The position numbers and the translations under genes are program-made. The notes beneath the pieces were generated by a model that saw only the letters and a program-made list of their open reading frames with translations, searched no databases and was not told the origin of the DNA. Source: Mansonella perstans (lineage: Eukaryota > Nematoda > Chromadorea > Rhabditida > Onchocercidae). From it: a stretch of 64,000 bases of DNA. Location of the stretch: positions 186,001 to 250,000 of the forward strand of contig JBAMDO010000048.1 of assembly GCA_037074765.1 (NCBI GenBank). The letters are read 5' to 3'. Below, one piece after another: positions 1 through 14,600 of the stretch (position 1 is its first letter; each line of letters begins with the position of its first letter).

Positions 1-150
1 CCTACGTAAATAGGTTTAAGGTAGCCTGTTTTTCTACGTAAATAGGTTTAAGGCAGCCTATCTTTTTAACTTGTCTTATTGAAACTCAAAAAGACAGGCT
101 GCCTTAAACAGGTTTAAGGTAGCCTGTCTTCCCACATAAATAGGTTTTAA
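1..150. repeat. Palindromic and tandem repeat cluster at the window edge
   Basis: A unit starting ctacgtaaataggtttaagg occurs at 2 and again at 34 (32-base period), with degenerate pieces near 112 and 133. A near-perfect palindrome spans 91-130: left arm aagacaggctgccttaaac (91-109), two-base loop, right arm 112-130 with one mismatch. A second inverted pair joins 51-67 to 88-104, also with one mismatch. The array may continue beyond the left edge. It resembles a fold-back or MITE-like repeat. Confidence 0.8.
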
Positions 151-1310
151 ACATCCAAAAAGACTGTTTCGAATATGATTGCAAAAAGAGTCAAACAAAG
201 TACGAAACGTCAAGGTTGATTACTCGATTTGCGATTCCAGTTTAACAGAAAAAAAGATGAAACTCCTAAACCGATTTGTGGAACGATTGTTTGTTTGGTA
301 TATGCTGGAACGCGGTACAGTTATAATAACAGTCTTTGATAATAGTCCTGAAACCGCAGCTATCACTTTTATGAATCGAAACAACTCAATTCTTTCCCAT
401 AAACTAAATTTTCCTCAGATTTCCCGCATATTATATTTAATGCATCGCATATAACTATTTATAACCGCAATTATCCTCGGTACCATTCGGTTAACAATTT
501 ACTCAAGCGATGTACATGTTATTTTAACTTATTATAACTTTAACTTATTATTTTTAATTACTTATTATTATTTCTTTTTATTGAAAGAATCCCGGAAGGG
601 AGGGTTACATTAATAAGGGGAAATGGTTTGAGGAAGGAGTGAAGGACGATGTGCTGCTCATTGCAGAAATTAATTCTCTTGTTTCGTGATTGATTTAATC
701 CCGTCCGTTCATTAATTTTATACTCATTAATTGCTTTATTCAAAGACCTTACTGTGAATTTTACAACGAATTAATAAGAAAGTGATAAGCATTGTGAAGT
801 TTTTTTTTTTTTTTTTTTACATACTCGACCAAATTAATTTATCGTTGTATAATAGACCTGTACTGAATTATGAATAATTCTAATAATGGAACAAATTTAA
901 ACAATAATGTTGCGAAGGAAAAAAAAACAGATGAATTTAAAAATATCACAGCGGCAAAATGAGTATTTTGGGGAACGTAACTATTGGCAAAATATTCGAA
1001 AAATTTGAATTTCATAAATACGAATTCATTTATTGAATAATTGTGGCGTCACCAATTGTAAAGCATTCTGATTATATAGCATCTGCAATTTCAAGCATTT
1101 AGAAGTCGAATTTTTCAAATGAATAAACATTGGTAAGTTTTTTTAGTTTAGAAAAAATAGTACGGAAAAGTATAGGAATTCTCGAAGTGTACTAAAATTG
1201 AGATAGAACGTAGCACATACCAATAAGTCAAAACTTAGGAAACTTTTTGACTAAAACAGGATGGAACTCTCTATCTTCTTAGTAGGAAATAAACTTCTTA
1301 GCCTAGACAA
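151..1310. other. 3' flank of itr-1, no supported gene
   Basis: I see no convincing exon here. A plus-strand open stretch at 179-454 has no ATG at its start and no splice context. A T run lies at about 801-818. The region may hold the itr-1 3' UTR. Confidence 0.5.
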
Positions 1311-1312
1311 TA

Positions 1313-1451
1313 TCATTCAACTATAAAAGAAAGATCATAGTTGCTTTCAAATGTGACCTCCATCTTTTTGGTTGTGAAAATTTTAACTCCTAGCGATTTT
1401 TTAACCGAAATCCCTCTACACGAATTCTGCAGTAGCAAAAGGTCGTTGCTA
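1313..1451 (-). other. itr-1: Candidate terminal exon of itr-1 (two alternatives)
   Basis: Two strong minus-strand acceptors follow the donor at 1612-1613. TTTTTTATCTCAG ends at 1452 and is followed immediately by an in-frame TAG (1449-1451), which would end the protein at LEELKQ. CTACTGCAG ends at 1427 and opens 37 codons (1313-1426) in the required phase, beginning NSCRGISVKKS. Vertebrate receptors continue with a short basic tail at this point. The sequence alone does not decide. Confidence 0.35.
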
Positions 1452-1613
1452 CTGAGATAAAAAAGGTGAAGTAATATGAAGGGAAACTTTTATGGAATAA
1501 TTCCCGAATGAAATCACAATATGTATTTAAAACTTTTTAAAGTAACATATTCGTAACAATACGTATATTGTAATTATTAATGCTCCAGAATTATTTCGTG
1601 TAACATTCATTAC

Positions 1614-4600
1614 CTGTTTCAATTCCTCAAGTTGCCATCCTTGTTGTTTCACAGTATTCATTAATTTACTAAATGAATCACGAATCTCACTAATGTCATT
1701 GGTTTGCTCCGTTTCTTGATTATCCTCAGCTAACGACATTGCTTGCATTCGAGGAAACCAGTCACTTTTATGTTCCTAAACAATATGAGATTTCCGATAT
1801 TACATAAACAAGATTAAATACGGGAAAAAAATGTCATGATTACGATGATAGTAAAAAATGAAAAAGCAAGAAATATAAATCTTACAGGGGCAAGAATCTA
1901 AATAAACCGTTCAAAAATCTACCTTGATACAATTTGCGACATAGCTTTCTGGACCGGTAAATTCTGTCTCATCCTTTATTTGTAACCACACAATAAAATA
2001 TAGATAATGATAAAGATTATGTTCGTTTTTTCGGTGTTCTTCGAAAGTGACAATTTTATTGTCAAACCTGAATTAATTGAAATAGTACTAAAAGTATAAA
2101 TGGGGTTATTTGAGCCAATGATGAACCGATCGCTCTTTTATCTCATTTCTTTCCTTTCTCCAACTTTCCATTTACATTCTTACCATGAAATTCGAATGAT
2201 TATTGAAAAAAAAAAAAAAAAAAAAAAAAGAAATAATAAGGAACGATGTTCAAATTACATAGAAAGATAAAACCAACCTTCCTCTTTCGAGGCCACAAAT
2301 AAAACAGTTATTTTTTAGTTGATCAACTTTTTCATTTCTTTCGGCTCTCAAATCACCAAATGTATCGATGATAACACCAAATACCAAATTCAGCACGATA
2401 ACGATGATTATGATAAAGAATGTCAAATCATAAAAGATCCGAGATAAAAACGAATCTTCCTGGAAAAAATAATTTTTGATTCTTTTTCCTCCTTGCTTTT
2501 TTTGTAATAAAAAAGCTTAATTATTTCTTCTATTCTTTATTAGCAAGTCTAAACAACTTAATATTCAAATAGCCAAAATACAACTGGAATGATTCCTGTA
2601 AGCAGTTCTATTTCCAACACGAATCTTAACTAAATTTACCGAAGAAATAATTAGGAAACTAAAAGTAATCTGCATGATTCACTTGCAGTTGTAATCTGCA
2701 TGATTCCACCTTGCAGTTGTGCATCTTATTGTTTGGGTTCCAGTCTTGAACTTGGGAATCCATGAGGAACTGACAACGAGTATTGTCGTCCCCAGATTCA
2801 GTAATCGGTTCTGACAACCACTACAGTATCTTAAGGCATGCATAATACAATATATCATTCTACAACATATTTCTAAGTTCTTGCCATGAAATACGATTTG
2901 CAATCAATGTCAGGTATACATTACATTCGTTTTATGCAACACTACTTTAAACGTACATGTGGTGCCACATTCCGAAGAACGTCGCCAATACCACCTCCGT
3001 TCCGAAGACCCCAATTTAACGTTGTTAAGATACACATACGTAGGGTTTGGCATGACCATACTTTTAATTCAGCTCCTGAAAAGATCGGTGAGATTTCATA
3101 ATTCAATGTAATAAATACTTCACTGTTTAATCCGAATTCTGACTAAATTCAAAATTTGAAATATATTATCAGAAGCTGTATTTATAAAACCGGGATAACA
3201 ATGACAAAGCCTTAAAAGCACCACACATTTAAAGAAATAGTCCATCGCTATTGATCTTGCTTCTGACACTGATAGTAGCATTGGTAAGCTTTTATCAGTA
3301 AGTTAATAAAAGTACCCTGCTTTAAAAATTAAAATATCAGTGAAGAGATAGTCTGGAAGTTTGCAACTGGTCCCGTAAATAAAGTAACAGGTGGTTCTAA
3401 AGTCACATAATTTGAATAATTATTTACATCTAAAAATAAATTCATGAAGCATATCGCAGTGTGTAAACTCACTGTCATCAGCGTGCGGAATACTCTGCAA
3501 ATTTTCCACCTCCAAGTACTTGTTTTTATTGATACACTGACCGAAAACAAAGGACTGCGAAGGAATCCACTCCGTGGAAGTAGGATTCTCACAGACAATA
3601 TTATCTTTCTCATTGCTGTCTAATCCATCCACTTCCAATTGAAAATCTGAAATCGCAGTAGACATAAGCATTTACGACGAATCAAAAGGCTGTTTTTCGT
3701 CGAAATCATCATTATTAGTGATCAGTAAATGGTACCTTTTTGAAAATATAAGTACCCAATGATTGAAAAAAGATAAACAAGTATGACAGCCAATAAACCA
3801 GTCATTATAACTGATCGCCAGTTTCGCGTTACAGATCGAATTACATTTCGCAAAGTTTCTTCATTTGCAACAATGTCAAAGAGCTAAAAAAGTTAGCTGT
3901 GCAAATTTCCGCACAATTTCAAAGTGACATTTCACATGGTAAGTAGTTTAATTTGATAAATTAAAAAAGGGTGAAATAACTAAGACAACTTTCGGTTTTC
4001 AAAACTGAAATTAAATCAAATAACTTAAAAATACAAAAAACAAAACGAATTTGTGCAAAGTTACGCAGAACTACTTAAACGGCTTGATGAAAAGCGAAAA
4101 AAAACTTACAAGCAAAGCATAAAAAAGCGGATGCACGATGAGGCCTTGAATACATATTAGCAAATATGCCAAATGGTACCAGATACCCTTATCTTGAAGT
4201 CGTTCAGACCATGTTTTATCAATTAAACCACGGTTTCCTACGTAACTTACTACATGGATTCCTTTATTAACCAACTGAAATTTGTTTCGTGTTTCAAACT
4301 TACTAAGTGACAAGACTATAAAATTAATTTGTTTTGAATATACAGAATTTATAATTCGAAACCTTATATCGTCTAATCAAGTTTTAACCAAATTACACGA
4401 AATGACTTTAAAGTCATTTTAGCTCTAAGACGAATCCAGTTGTAGCCAACCTGAAGCAAACCAACAATGTTCAGCGTTGACACAACCCCAAATATCGTAA
4501 TAAACAAAATCGTGAAACTTGACATAATAGCAGCAAATGCCCAATAAATCTCATTCGTTCTTCCCAGCGATGCTCTATAAACGTTTGCAATTTGCGTTAG

Positions 4601-5620
4601 CAAAATTAAAATTAATTTCTGCCTTTATGGCAATCACTACTAATATTTGAAACTCGACAGATCCACACAATGAAAGCTTGAAATTTGTATTATTATCTTA
4701 GTGTTTCTCAGCATATGCTCAAACAATTAATATATACTTTTCACTCCATTGTGTTCGCAAAAATAACAACGATACTGCAGGATATACATAGAGAGATGGA
4801 TTACTCGGAGAAATAAATTCTGAAAACGAAAAATTTTGCATAACCAAAAGATCGAGGTGTTTCACTCCTTTTATGAAACAGCAAACTGGGTCACATAGAA
4901 TGCAAAAATCTAGCATTCACAACAGCTTTCATTTTCAACTTTGATCAAATAAAATTTAAAAACTGAATGGGCAATGAAGGATTTTCTATAAGTTTTCCAT
5001 AAGCCCTAAACGAATTGAGGTAATATTAAAGTTGCATGTCCGTACAGTCTAAAAAATCTTGGCATTGATTTAATCAGAACTGATTCATCAAAGAAATGAA
5101 GTGATAAATGAACAAGCTTAAATGTCTGCAAGAAATTCTAACATCGATTTTGAACTCAAAAATCGATTAAGATCTTCACGACAATAACAAAAGAGGATTG
5201 CAAAGATTAAAGGAATGTAATAAGTAAAACCTTGTCTGCTACTTTCTGAAAAAGGATAAAATACTGCGATAACTATATTGATCAAAATAGCGAAAAAGAA
5301 TGATATCCGAGTCCACAAAATTAATCGTTTTGTGCAATTACTGAAGTACTTGCGGTCTGAAAGTTTTGAAACTGTTAACACGATTTCTTTACAAACATGC
5401 ATCCTGAAACTTTTTCATACTCACCCTGAAGCTTTCTTTGCCACCTCATCTCCTCGAAAAGTTCCGGCCACTGACTGAAAAATTCTGTTACCTAAAAAAG
5501 TACGAAAGCATTTCTGAATAAAGCCACTTTGTTTAAAACATGTATTTGCCAGCCATAGCTTCAACTCAAAATAAAAAGGTAAAACGATGAATGAAATAAA
5601 ATAAAGAATGAATAAAATAA
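1614..5620 (-). other. itr-1: itr-1 channel domain: six TM segments, pore, zinc linker and C-terminal coil
   Basis: The transmembrane part begins with [20 protein letters not shown] (about 5230-5350). It continues with a segment containing [15 protein letters not shown] (about 4400-4500) and with [18 protein letters not shown] (about 4225-4290). A later segment reads [17 protein letters not shown] (about 3780-3860). The luminal loop (about 3430-3665) contains paired Cys residues. The pore exon (about 2950-3085) carries [14 protein letters not shown]; its selectivity filter is GGGIGD, against GGGVGD in mammals. TM6 and its cytosolic extension are at about 2280-2460 ([19 protein letters not shown]), followed by CFICGLER. 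With EEHRKNEHN in the next exon this completes the C2H2 zinc site. The last exon (1614-1775) ends in a short predicted coiled coil. Confidence 0.93.
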
Positions 5621-8600
5621 CAAAAAACCTTGGATCCTTGAGCATCTGGTTCAGTTTCCAGCAAAATGTTTAACTTCGATTCTGGTGTAAGATATTCACA
5701 TATAGCATGGATTGGAAATATTACTCGTTCCATTTTACGATCACTGCGAACTATCTAAAACAACTCTCATTTTCAAAGTTTCAAACATAGAAACAAAACT
5801 ATAACTTTATTCCTGATTATTCAGTTGTACCAAGTCTTTATAGTCACACGTACACCATGAGATAATGCATTTACCAGTTCATATCATTCAGTTACGAGAA
5901 CTCATAAAAATTTTTTTTCTGATGATGAAGCGCAATTTGAAGTATTATCTAATTTAACTGAATCACAGATAAACTATAATTTTATGGAAGCCTTCCACTC
6001 TGTTCACCTAACACTCATTTTATGACATTAGATTTAGCCCGAATTGATTATGTGATTTAAATCATTGAATAAAACAGTCAACAGTTCTGGACTGTTCCAG
6101 ATATTACTGAGGATATTAGGAAAATGAGAAATGATGTCCGGAAAAAATGAGAAATGATGTCTATGAAAAGCCAATAGCCATTTACCGACTTTTTCCAATT
6201 CAAATAAGTTTTTAATTTCAAACCTCAATCTGTGCAGTATGCTGCTTGTAGTACCGTAAAGCTTTCGAAGCCATGGGGTCCTTATTATTTTCTGGATCCA
6301 AAGCCTCTCGAATGGTATGACTGTGTCGCGAAAGTTGTGTGGCGAGAATGAAGACATTATGTCCAACCTAATAAAGCGAAACCAGTGAGGAACACCAGTA
6401 GTTAATTATGAAGAGAAAAGTGGAACCTTTGCTGAGAAAAAATTAAAGAAAATAAAACACCTTCTGTGGGTCAACAAGAGTTATATTTGTGGATGAATAC
6501 GATGTAACGACATTGTCCTGAATAGCAATATCTGGCCTACTTATTCTAGACTTTGATTTCGTCAGTGAACAATCTGTCTGAAAAATTTGGAAATCATTTA
6601 CTATATTTACCGTCATTTGCTTTGTTGATTAAAAAGCCATTTCTGAACGACGCTGAGATTAGCGCGGTAAAATGCCGATAAAATACCAGCTTTATTTTTG
6701 GGAATGCCAGTTGGGAGAGCTAATTATTTAATGTGCAGTTTTACTGTCTCCCGACAGCAAAACTGTAACAAATTTCGAAATTCAGTTTTATTTTTGACAT
6801 TGAAAACACCTTCAAATCCGATATCTCATACGCCACTTTATACATAATTTTATGTACGAAAAAAATGACTGACATATAAGGAATTTGACAGAGTTGTATT
6901 TCTAATATCCATATATGTATGTGAATTTCACAAAAAATTAGAAAAACATAGAATTATGTATAAAAAATTTAACGACTTTAACTATAAAAAAGTAAAACTG
7001 TAACAAACTCCGAAATCCTGTTTTATTTTCGACATTGAAAACTCCTCCAATTCCGACATCTCATACGCCACTTTAATTGCTTGGACCTTGGAATTTCAAA
7101 TTTCTAAGTTGTAAAACTGAACTTCAACAAAGTTATTTCGAAGTATTTGCAAAAAAGTTAAAGAATAAATAGAGTACAAGCAATACGACTACTGATGAAA
7201 TGCTGAAAAACAAAACTAAGGGATATGAAGTAGCTTATACAAACAGGGCAAATCCCAAGTTCCAGCTCATAATCTGAATTTTATCTTCTCTTTAACATAA
7301 AAACTACTCAGCCAACTAAAATATATCAATACATTTCTACTCAAAGCTTTTGTCACCAATAAAAACACATTCCTTTGTCTTATTGAATTCAAATTTCCAC
7401 TAGAAAGATTTACAGCTAAAATCGCTATCTTTATTTGATCAGCAATTTATTACAAACGCACCAGCTGTTTCGCTCCACCAATCATATTACCCATGTTCAT
7501 GAGTATGCGTTCTGCATTATCAGCGTCTCGACGGGATTCCATGACAGCCAATAATAACTTTGATGCTGCGCTCTAAAATGAGTTAATCAAGATTCCAAAA
7601 CCATCACTTTTTATAAAAGTCCCTTTTATAACAGTTACTAGTTTTATTTGATTCAATTGTCAAACTCTTTTCACTATGAAATTGAAATATGATGCTCACG
7701 AAAGTTATAAGGAAAATTGAATCCACTCGCCTTTATTTCCAACGCTAAATCCATGTGCGTTAAACAAAATGGTTTAATTTCATTTAACACCAAAGATACT
7801 ATCATATTAAGTCCAGATTCGTGATTGCCAACTGTATTCTGGAAATTACTATTCACCTCAATTCCATAAAAATCTAAAGAGACCAACATGGATAAAGGGA
7901 CCAGCGATAATAACGATAGCCCAATCCCGTTTGATAGATCAAATTCTTTTTTTTTTTAGAATTTGAAATAAAAATTCTTTACCTGATTTTCATAACAAGG
8001 ACCCTGACAAAATTCTGTCAGCGTGACCAAAGTCTGAATAATCAGTGAAAAATTGTGTTCATCTATTTCAGCAAATACACCCAGACATCCTACAAATTTA
8101 CAGTAATCTTCTGCTGAATTTTTAAGTTGTTCATGTTCAGTACTTGAGACAAGCAAAAGGAAAATCCTAATCAAGAAGACCCGCAAAATAAATAAAATAG
8201 GAAAAACCTTTGGTGCTACCGCAAATAACATCAAGAAACATAAGTGTTTCGTCAACCAAATTATAATTCTGACGACTGCCTTGATATCGCAGAAAATTCT
8301 GGAACAATTCAATTGTTAGAAAATTACTTAACGGGATTTTTTTGCAAAATCAATTAATAATCCCTAACCTGTAACACCAAATTATGATTTTCACATAGCA
8401 GTTGTAAAAAACGCAAAATTGGTTCGATAAGGACAACTTCTTGAGGAAGTATCGTCTTTCTGGAATGAGCTAGCTGTATAAAAAGAATCACCGGAAATTA
8501 CAAAAACCTTATAACACTTCCAACAAGCTATAATCTCTGGCTGATTTTTTTTTTTTTGAAAAGATAGGTATGGAAATCATTTTTCCATGCCTTAAGATTT

Positions 8601-11600
8601 TTTTTGTAAGATTTGAAATCTTAAGGCATGGAAATCATTTCCAAACTGGCACATCTAAGCATGCAAGTTTACAGCAAGCAAAATTCGTAAGATTATTTGC
8701 TTTTTACAGTAATCTATCTTTCTTTACTCTTTCCACTGCCGAAGCCGCACTTGAAGTGTTTGCAAACTTGCTAACATAGCACGCAAATAACTTTTAAAAT
8801 GAACCTACTTCTCATCCCAAAAATTTAAGTTAATATCGGGATCAAATAATCCAGGAAGATAACCATCTGGAATAGCTGATAACGACGCAGTTAACTCGAT
8901 CGAATTAATTTCAACTGACTTCGGTGCTTCCGAAGTTGAATTTTCCGGCAGCGGAGAATTCATCAAAGATGCTATTAATGAATTGAACTAAGACATAATG
9001 AGATAATTCGGTATAATTTATTAATGGAAATAAAATTTCGCAAATGCCAGAATCTAAAAAAATTACAAAAAGGGACTATGTCCTTTGGGATATGTTGTAC
9101 AATCACCATACCAATTATGACCAGCGGTCGTTTCTCTCTTGCATGCTTCAACAACAAAAGCGATGATTTTCTGGTCATTTTAAAGTCACATAAATGCTAA
9201 GAAAATGAATTTCAAAAACACTCGCTACAGTATAAAGAAAACTTACAACGTCCGCTGACTGAATTAGAAACCGCTGAAAGAGGAGTATGAATGTAATTTC
9301 TAAATATTACAATAATACCGAAAAAAGAATTTCTTTTTTAGAATTTACCAAAATTTAGTTTTTAGATGGTTAGAATGAGAATCGCTTATAAAACTTTCTT
9401 TTTTCAGAACTTTTCTGTGATGTGCTATGAAATCGACAGAGAGATTTTTACATACGGTGTCGCTGACGTGAATCGTTGCAAGCCATCATATCGCTTCTCA
9501 GTCTGTTTTGTGCAATTTGTAATTTTGTCTTGAGAACACTGAAAAATAGTTCCGACGTATCCTGTTCTTTTAACCGATTATAAAATGACATCTGCACCTA
9601 AAAATCATTTCCGGATCAACCACATTTCTCAGTAAACGCTAGAATAGATTTATTCGGAAATCATATGAATAATAATTATTGACCTTATAATTTCCTTCAT
9701 GAAGAAGCGCTTCTGAAAGCTGAATTGCCATCAAAAAAACTTCATGACTCGGTTCTTCCATAATTAAATCAATTACCAAATCTAAAAATATCCTGTATTC
9801 TAAACACGATATCCTGAAAACATAGGAAAGGATTACAACTAATCAGACTATTACTGTGCTCAAAAATTAATCAAAATTCTATGCATTTCAGTACATTTTT
9901 ATTAGCGGTTGTCTAACTGTAAAATTCATAAAAACATAAAATAAAAGAATTTGGATCGATAACAGCAGATCATATAAAACTTTAAAAAATTACACAAAAG
10001 TTAAAATTGAAATGGCTTTGATGCATCAAAATTATTTTCATGTATTTTGCTTACACTCATCTTTCAGCACCTATTTTTGGTGCAATCTCTATTTAGGTCA
10101 AATCGACGATGTAAACAATAAATAATGTTAGTATCAGTTTATAAATAGCATTTCTAAATGCTTATTGACCAAACAACTGGAGCAACTATGCCTCACAAAA
10201 ATTACGCTACAGGTGCAAAACATTATCATTAGATGTCAGCTTATTCGTAAATTTCGGAAAATAAACAAAATTTTAGAAAAATTAATAATCAGCTCATTCG
10301 TAAATTCCGAAAAATCAAAATATATACCGCTAGCACCACCACTGTTCAATTTGCATTGCATGTCATATAATGACAGTTCCTTTATTGGTTTCAATTCATT
10401 TCCAGATTCGCACTCTGCAACATAAGCCAAGTATGCAAACACAAAAATGAATTCCATCTAGTTCAAAATTGAGTTAACTTATGAACTTGACTTGTTAGTA
10501 AAAGAAAAAGTACAGGTAAAAAAAGTTTACATACGCAGCACATCGTCGCCCTCTAGTTTTGCAGTTTCTCCATTTAAGTTACATATAGCGTCATCACCAA
10601 AATACTGTTTAAGCAAACGAATTCGTACCTCTCTTGCCTAAAATTGAAAGCACTGAACGCTTAGAATAAATGATACTCATTGATAAAACACCGAAAAACT
10701 ACAAGAACAATAAAATATCATGATAAAACTTTTTCCCACTTAAATCAAAGGAACAGCATTCATTCACATTAAAGCACTAATACAATTCGATGAAATTTCT
10801 TGCAGTGGAAAATATCAAATAAAGTCGCACGAAATTTTGAACTGAAAAACTGATTCATTAATAACTCTTCCTCTATATAAAACTGTTCCTGATTGCTACA
10901 ATTTTTCTGGCAAATTCTCTCTGATAAAATTTGAATTCAAGTCGAAATAAAAACTTCGTATAAATTTATCGAAAAAAAAAGCACAAACATTACTTCTTAC
11001 ATCAATATGAAACTAAAAACATACAAATAACATAGAATCGTCAATTTTTAATTATTTAGCTAATATAAAAGAGAAAAGCCTGTTGAAATCAATATTTCCG
11101 ATGCATACCCATAGTGATTAGAATTTGTTCCAAATATTTAAAAAGGTTAATAACCAATTTTTTTCCCTTTTCAGTGCGGCAAAATCTATCAAGTAAATGT
11201 CTTAAAGTTAAAAAAAACTATGATTAACGATGAATGTATGCTGTGAAAAAGATAAATGTCCATTTCCTTCTGCTGTAGTTTACATAATTATCGTAATGCT
11301 TGCCACTGGTTCAAAAGGAAACGTAACACAATGTGAGCAATAAATTTCGGCTCGCTAGCGATTAAATTATTTGACCTTTACCATATAATCACTGTGCAGT
11401 AAAAGTGAAATGCAGTCGAAACCACCAGGCAGTAGGTAATATTTTGGCTTAATTAATTATAGAGTCAAACAATTTAATGATAGTTTTATGACGTATGTAG
11501 TTTATATATAATTTGAATATATATGAATAAATATATAATTTGCGTTTTGTGATCATAACTGGCTATATCGCGCGGACTGAATAATAATTACTCCGCGATG

Positions 11601-14600
11601 ACATTGAAAGTGAAGAAAAGCAGAAAATAATACATTTTGCATATTTCAGTTATTTGCTTAGCAAAATATCCACATGATTATGTTCGTTAAGAAGCGCAAA
11701 TTTCTAATCTGTTCTGTAATGATCTGCTTAATTTTTCAGGAAGGAGGTTGTACCTGACTGATAAAGTTGTATTTCGTGTTGGAAGCCATGCGACAAAGTA
11801 TTTGCAATACTCGTACACATAGACCTTCTTGTCCATGTTGCAAAAGCGATTTACAGTGCTGTATCAATCTAAAATCTGGTCGCAATGGATCAGCCTACAG
11901 GTTACCACAAGCCCAAAGTTATGTGTAACATATAACTGACGAGAAGATTGATAAAGACTGGAAATAGATGACGGAAAAGATCTAGCATATCCAGCACAAT
12001 TGCTCTGTTTTTTCTCACTGTGCGGAATCTCAATTCAATAAGACTAAGATAGAGAAACATTCAAGTACACATGTCCCCCGCAAGTTTGTTTAATTTTATG
12101 CAAAAGATTCCAAAAGAGAAATGATAGGATAAAATGGAAAACAGATCAATGCATCATGCAACTGGAAATAGCAATTCATTTTGTTTGAAGTACATTCCAA
12201 ACGTTTAATTATTATATATAAGTAAAAATAATCAAAAACTTGATATTACTTCGCGATAACTATGCCATCTTCACATTCCTTAAATAAATCAGAACCGGAA
12301 ACAAATAATTTTTCAGGAGCATGCATTACATCCACAAGTACCGACGTTTCGGCTGCTTGAAGAGGTAGTGCAAACATCTTGAATTTAGCAACCATCGCCT
12401 ATAAGCACAGAATTTTCCGGAAAAATTTAAAAACTCACACTGAAGAATCCTCTTTCCGTTTTTCTTTTCAACTCTTCAATATAAATAATAAAAGTGCATA
12501 TTGTACAAATGCGTAAAGTCGTTGCCGGCCAAACCGATAATCGAACCTCATTTTATCTATTACTTGAAATACAATCAGACTGAAGTAGAAGATGAATACA
12601 GCCAGTTAAACATTAAGGAATAATGCCAACTAGGCCTCCAGGCAACATAACCAGCGGACTGATTTGATAGATGAATTTACGAGTAGAATCATGAGTTGCG
12701 TCTGGCTATGCCTATGTGAATAAGGAGATATAACTAACCTGATAGCATGAAACAATATCACTGAAAGTTTCGGTAGCATGTGCATAAGTTGTGCGTAGTG
12801 CATGCAAACGAGTCTTAGCCCGCTTATTCGTTTGATTGATAAAACAAGCTGAATTAAAAGCCGACTGCCAACGCTGTTTGGCAGTTGTTTCAGTGCATTC
12901 TGATGGCACACAACCACTAACTGATAACATAACTCCATTTTCTTCCGCTAAAATGGAATTGCTGGATAACTGAAATCAGTGGATTATTGGATGAACCTAG
13001 GCTACACATAATCTTAAAATTTTGAAAATACAGAATGTAAGTCGTATAATTCCATATCCCCCTCTAGCAACTATAGCATAACGATATTAATCTCGCTGGA
13101 TGAAGAAAAAGAAGTGATAACAAGATATAATAAGAATAAGCTAACATAATAATAAGAATAAGCTAACCGAGCCTGCTAAGTCGTTTAACACATTCCGCAA
13201 CGCGATACCAGTTTTTTGCAAGGCTTTTCTTTCCTAATTCTTTTTGCATCTGATAAAGGTTTTGAATCATTTTGGAGAAGGAGTGACGAAGCTGCTAAAA
13301 CTTGAAAAGGTAGAAAAAATTACTCGCAGTTCAAACACGCTTCTAGAAAATATCAAATGGAAATGATAAAAAACAAAAAGGAGCTTTTAATATTTAGTTT
13401 GTGCAAGAACTTTTGACTGAAGATCATTGTGCTCATCATACTGAATTCAACCGAGTTGTCCCAACAAAAATAAATCAAGCGAAATTGGCTAGGGATGAAA
13501 TGAATATGAATTAGTTCAATGAATGCATAGAAAAATATACCGAAATTTCCATTATCAACTGATGAGTTGAAGGCCTTTCGAGCAGTCTAATCAGTACTTC
13601 GGTAATAGTGTGACAAACATATTTCTCAAATGCTGAATCAGGCAACAAACTAGGCTTTTCCATCTTCAGCTAAAAATACTACTCCTTGCTATTTATATGA
13701 CTAAAAATTTTGAGAGGAAATGGAGACTAAATGTAAAGTTAAGCCTAGAAGTAACCGTCTTTTGAAGTTATTGATGATTCCCAAATCTTCTTCCATAATA
13801 ATCATAAATATTTTTGGACAAGAGATGCTAATGAGATATAATTGCAAATTTCAAAACCTGTCTGAAATTCAAAAGGATTTCATTGGCAAAAATCTTAACA
13901 CCAAATAATAATGTTGTGATCATGTTCAGAAGAAAGGATAGGTTTTAATTCTTCCAATCATGATTACAACATTATAGAGTTGAATCTACAAAATGAAAAA
14001 GCACAAAAACCTGCAATAAACTGCCGATAAACATCTCTATATCACTAAGAATATTTTTCAAAATTCTTTCGATGAAATCAACGTTATCAACATCCTTCAT
14101 TTCTGCATCCGCATCTATATAACAGTGCAACATAAATTGGAGATATGCATCTTTTACCTATAACAGCATCAGTTCAATTTCAATGATTTATATTTTATTA
14201 CAACAAGAAGAGTAAAAACCAGCGCATCATTAAATCATTTATTTTTAATCCAAACTTGATAGACTAAATCCTTCTTTTCCCTAAAAAATGAATAACACTG
14301 TTTCTTTCTTCGAAAACTAAATTTGATTAAACTTGGTACACTGACAATGTTGTACTGCAGTAGTGTCGTATTTACAACAACTACAAAGAAGTAAGTTGTA
14401 GTAGGACTTTGTTTATATCTATTTCGCTGTTTTTTAATGGGTTTCGTCCTTTTAACGTGCGTATAAGCTTATAGTTATTCTTGTATTTAGCATATTCAGT
14501 GACCGTTCAACAGATTTCGTTCATCTATACAGCCGCAAATATATGTAATGTCCATAGTCACAATAGTCATCAATCCCAATGTTCAACTCTAAGTTACGGT

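Noticed and set aside
1..150. CRISPR array
   Set aside because: The repeats are mixed direct and inverted with no regular unique spacers, no cas genes, and the DNA is eukaryotic.
179..454. 91-codon plus-strand open stretch near the left edge
   Set aside because: No ATG start, no splice context and no recognisable family; it lies beyond the itr-1 end next to a repeat cluster.
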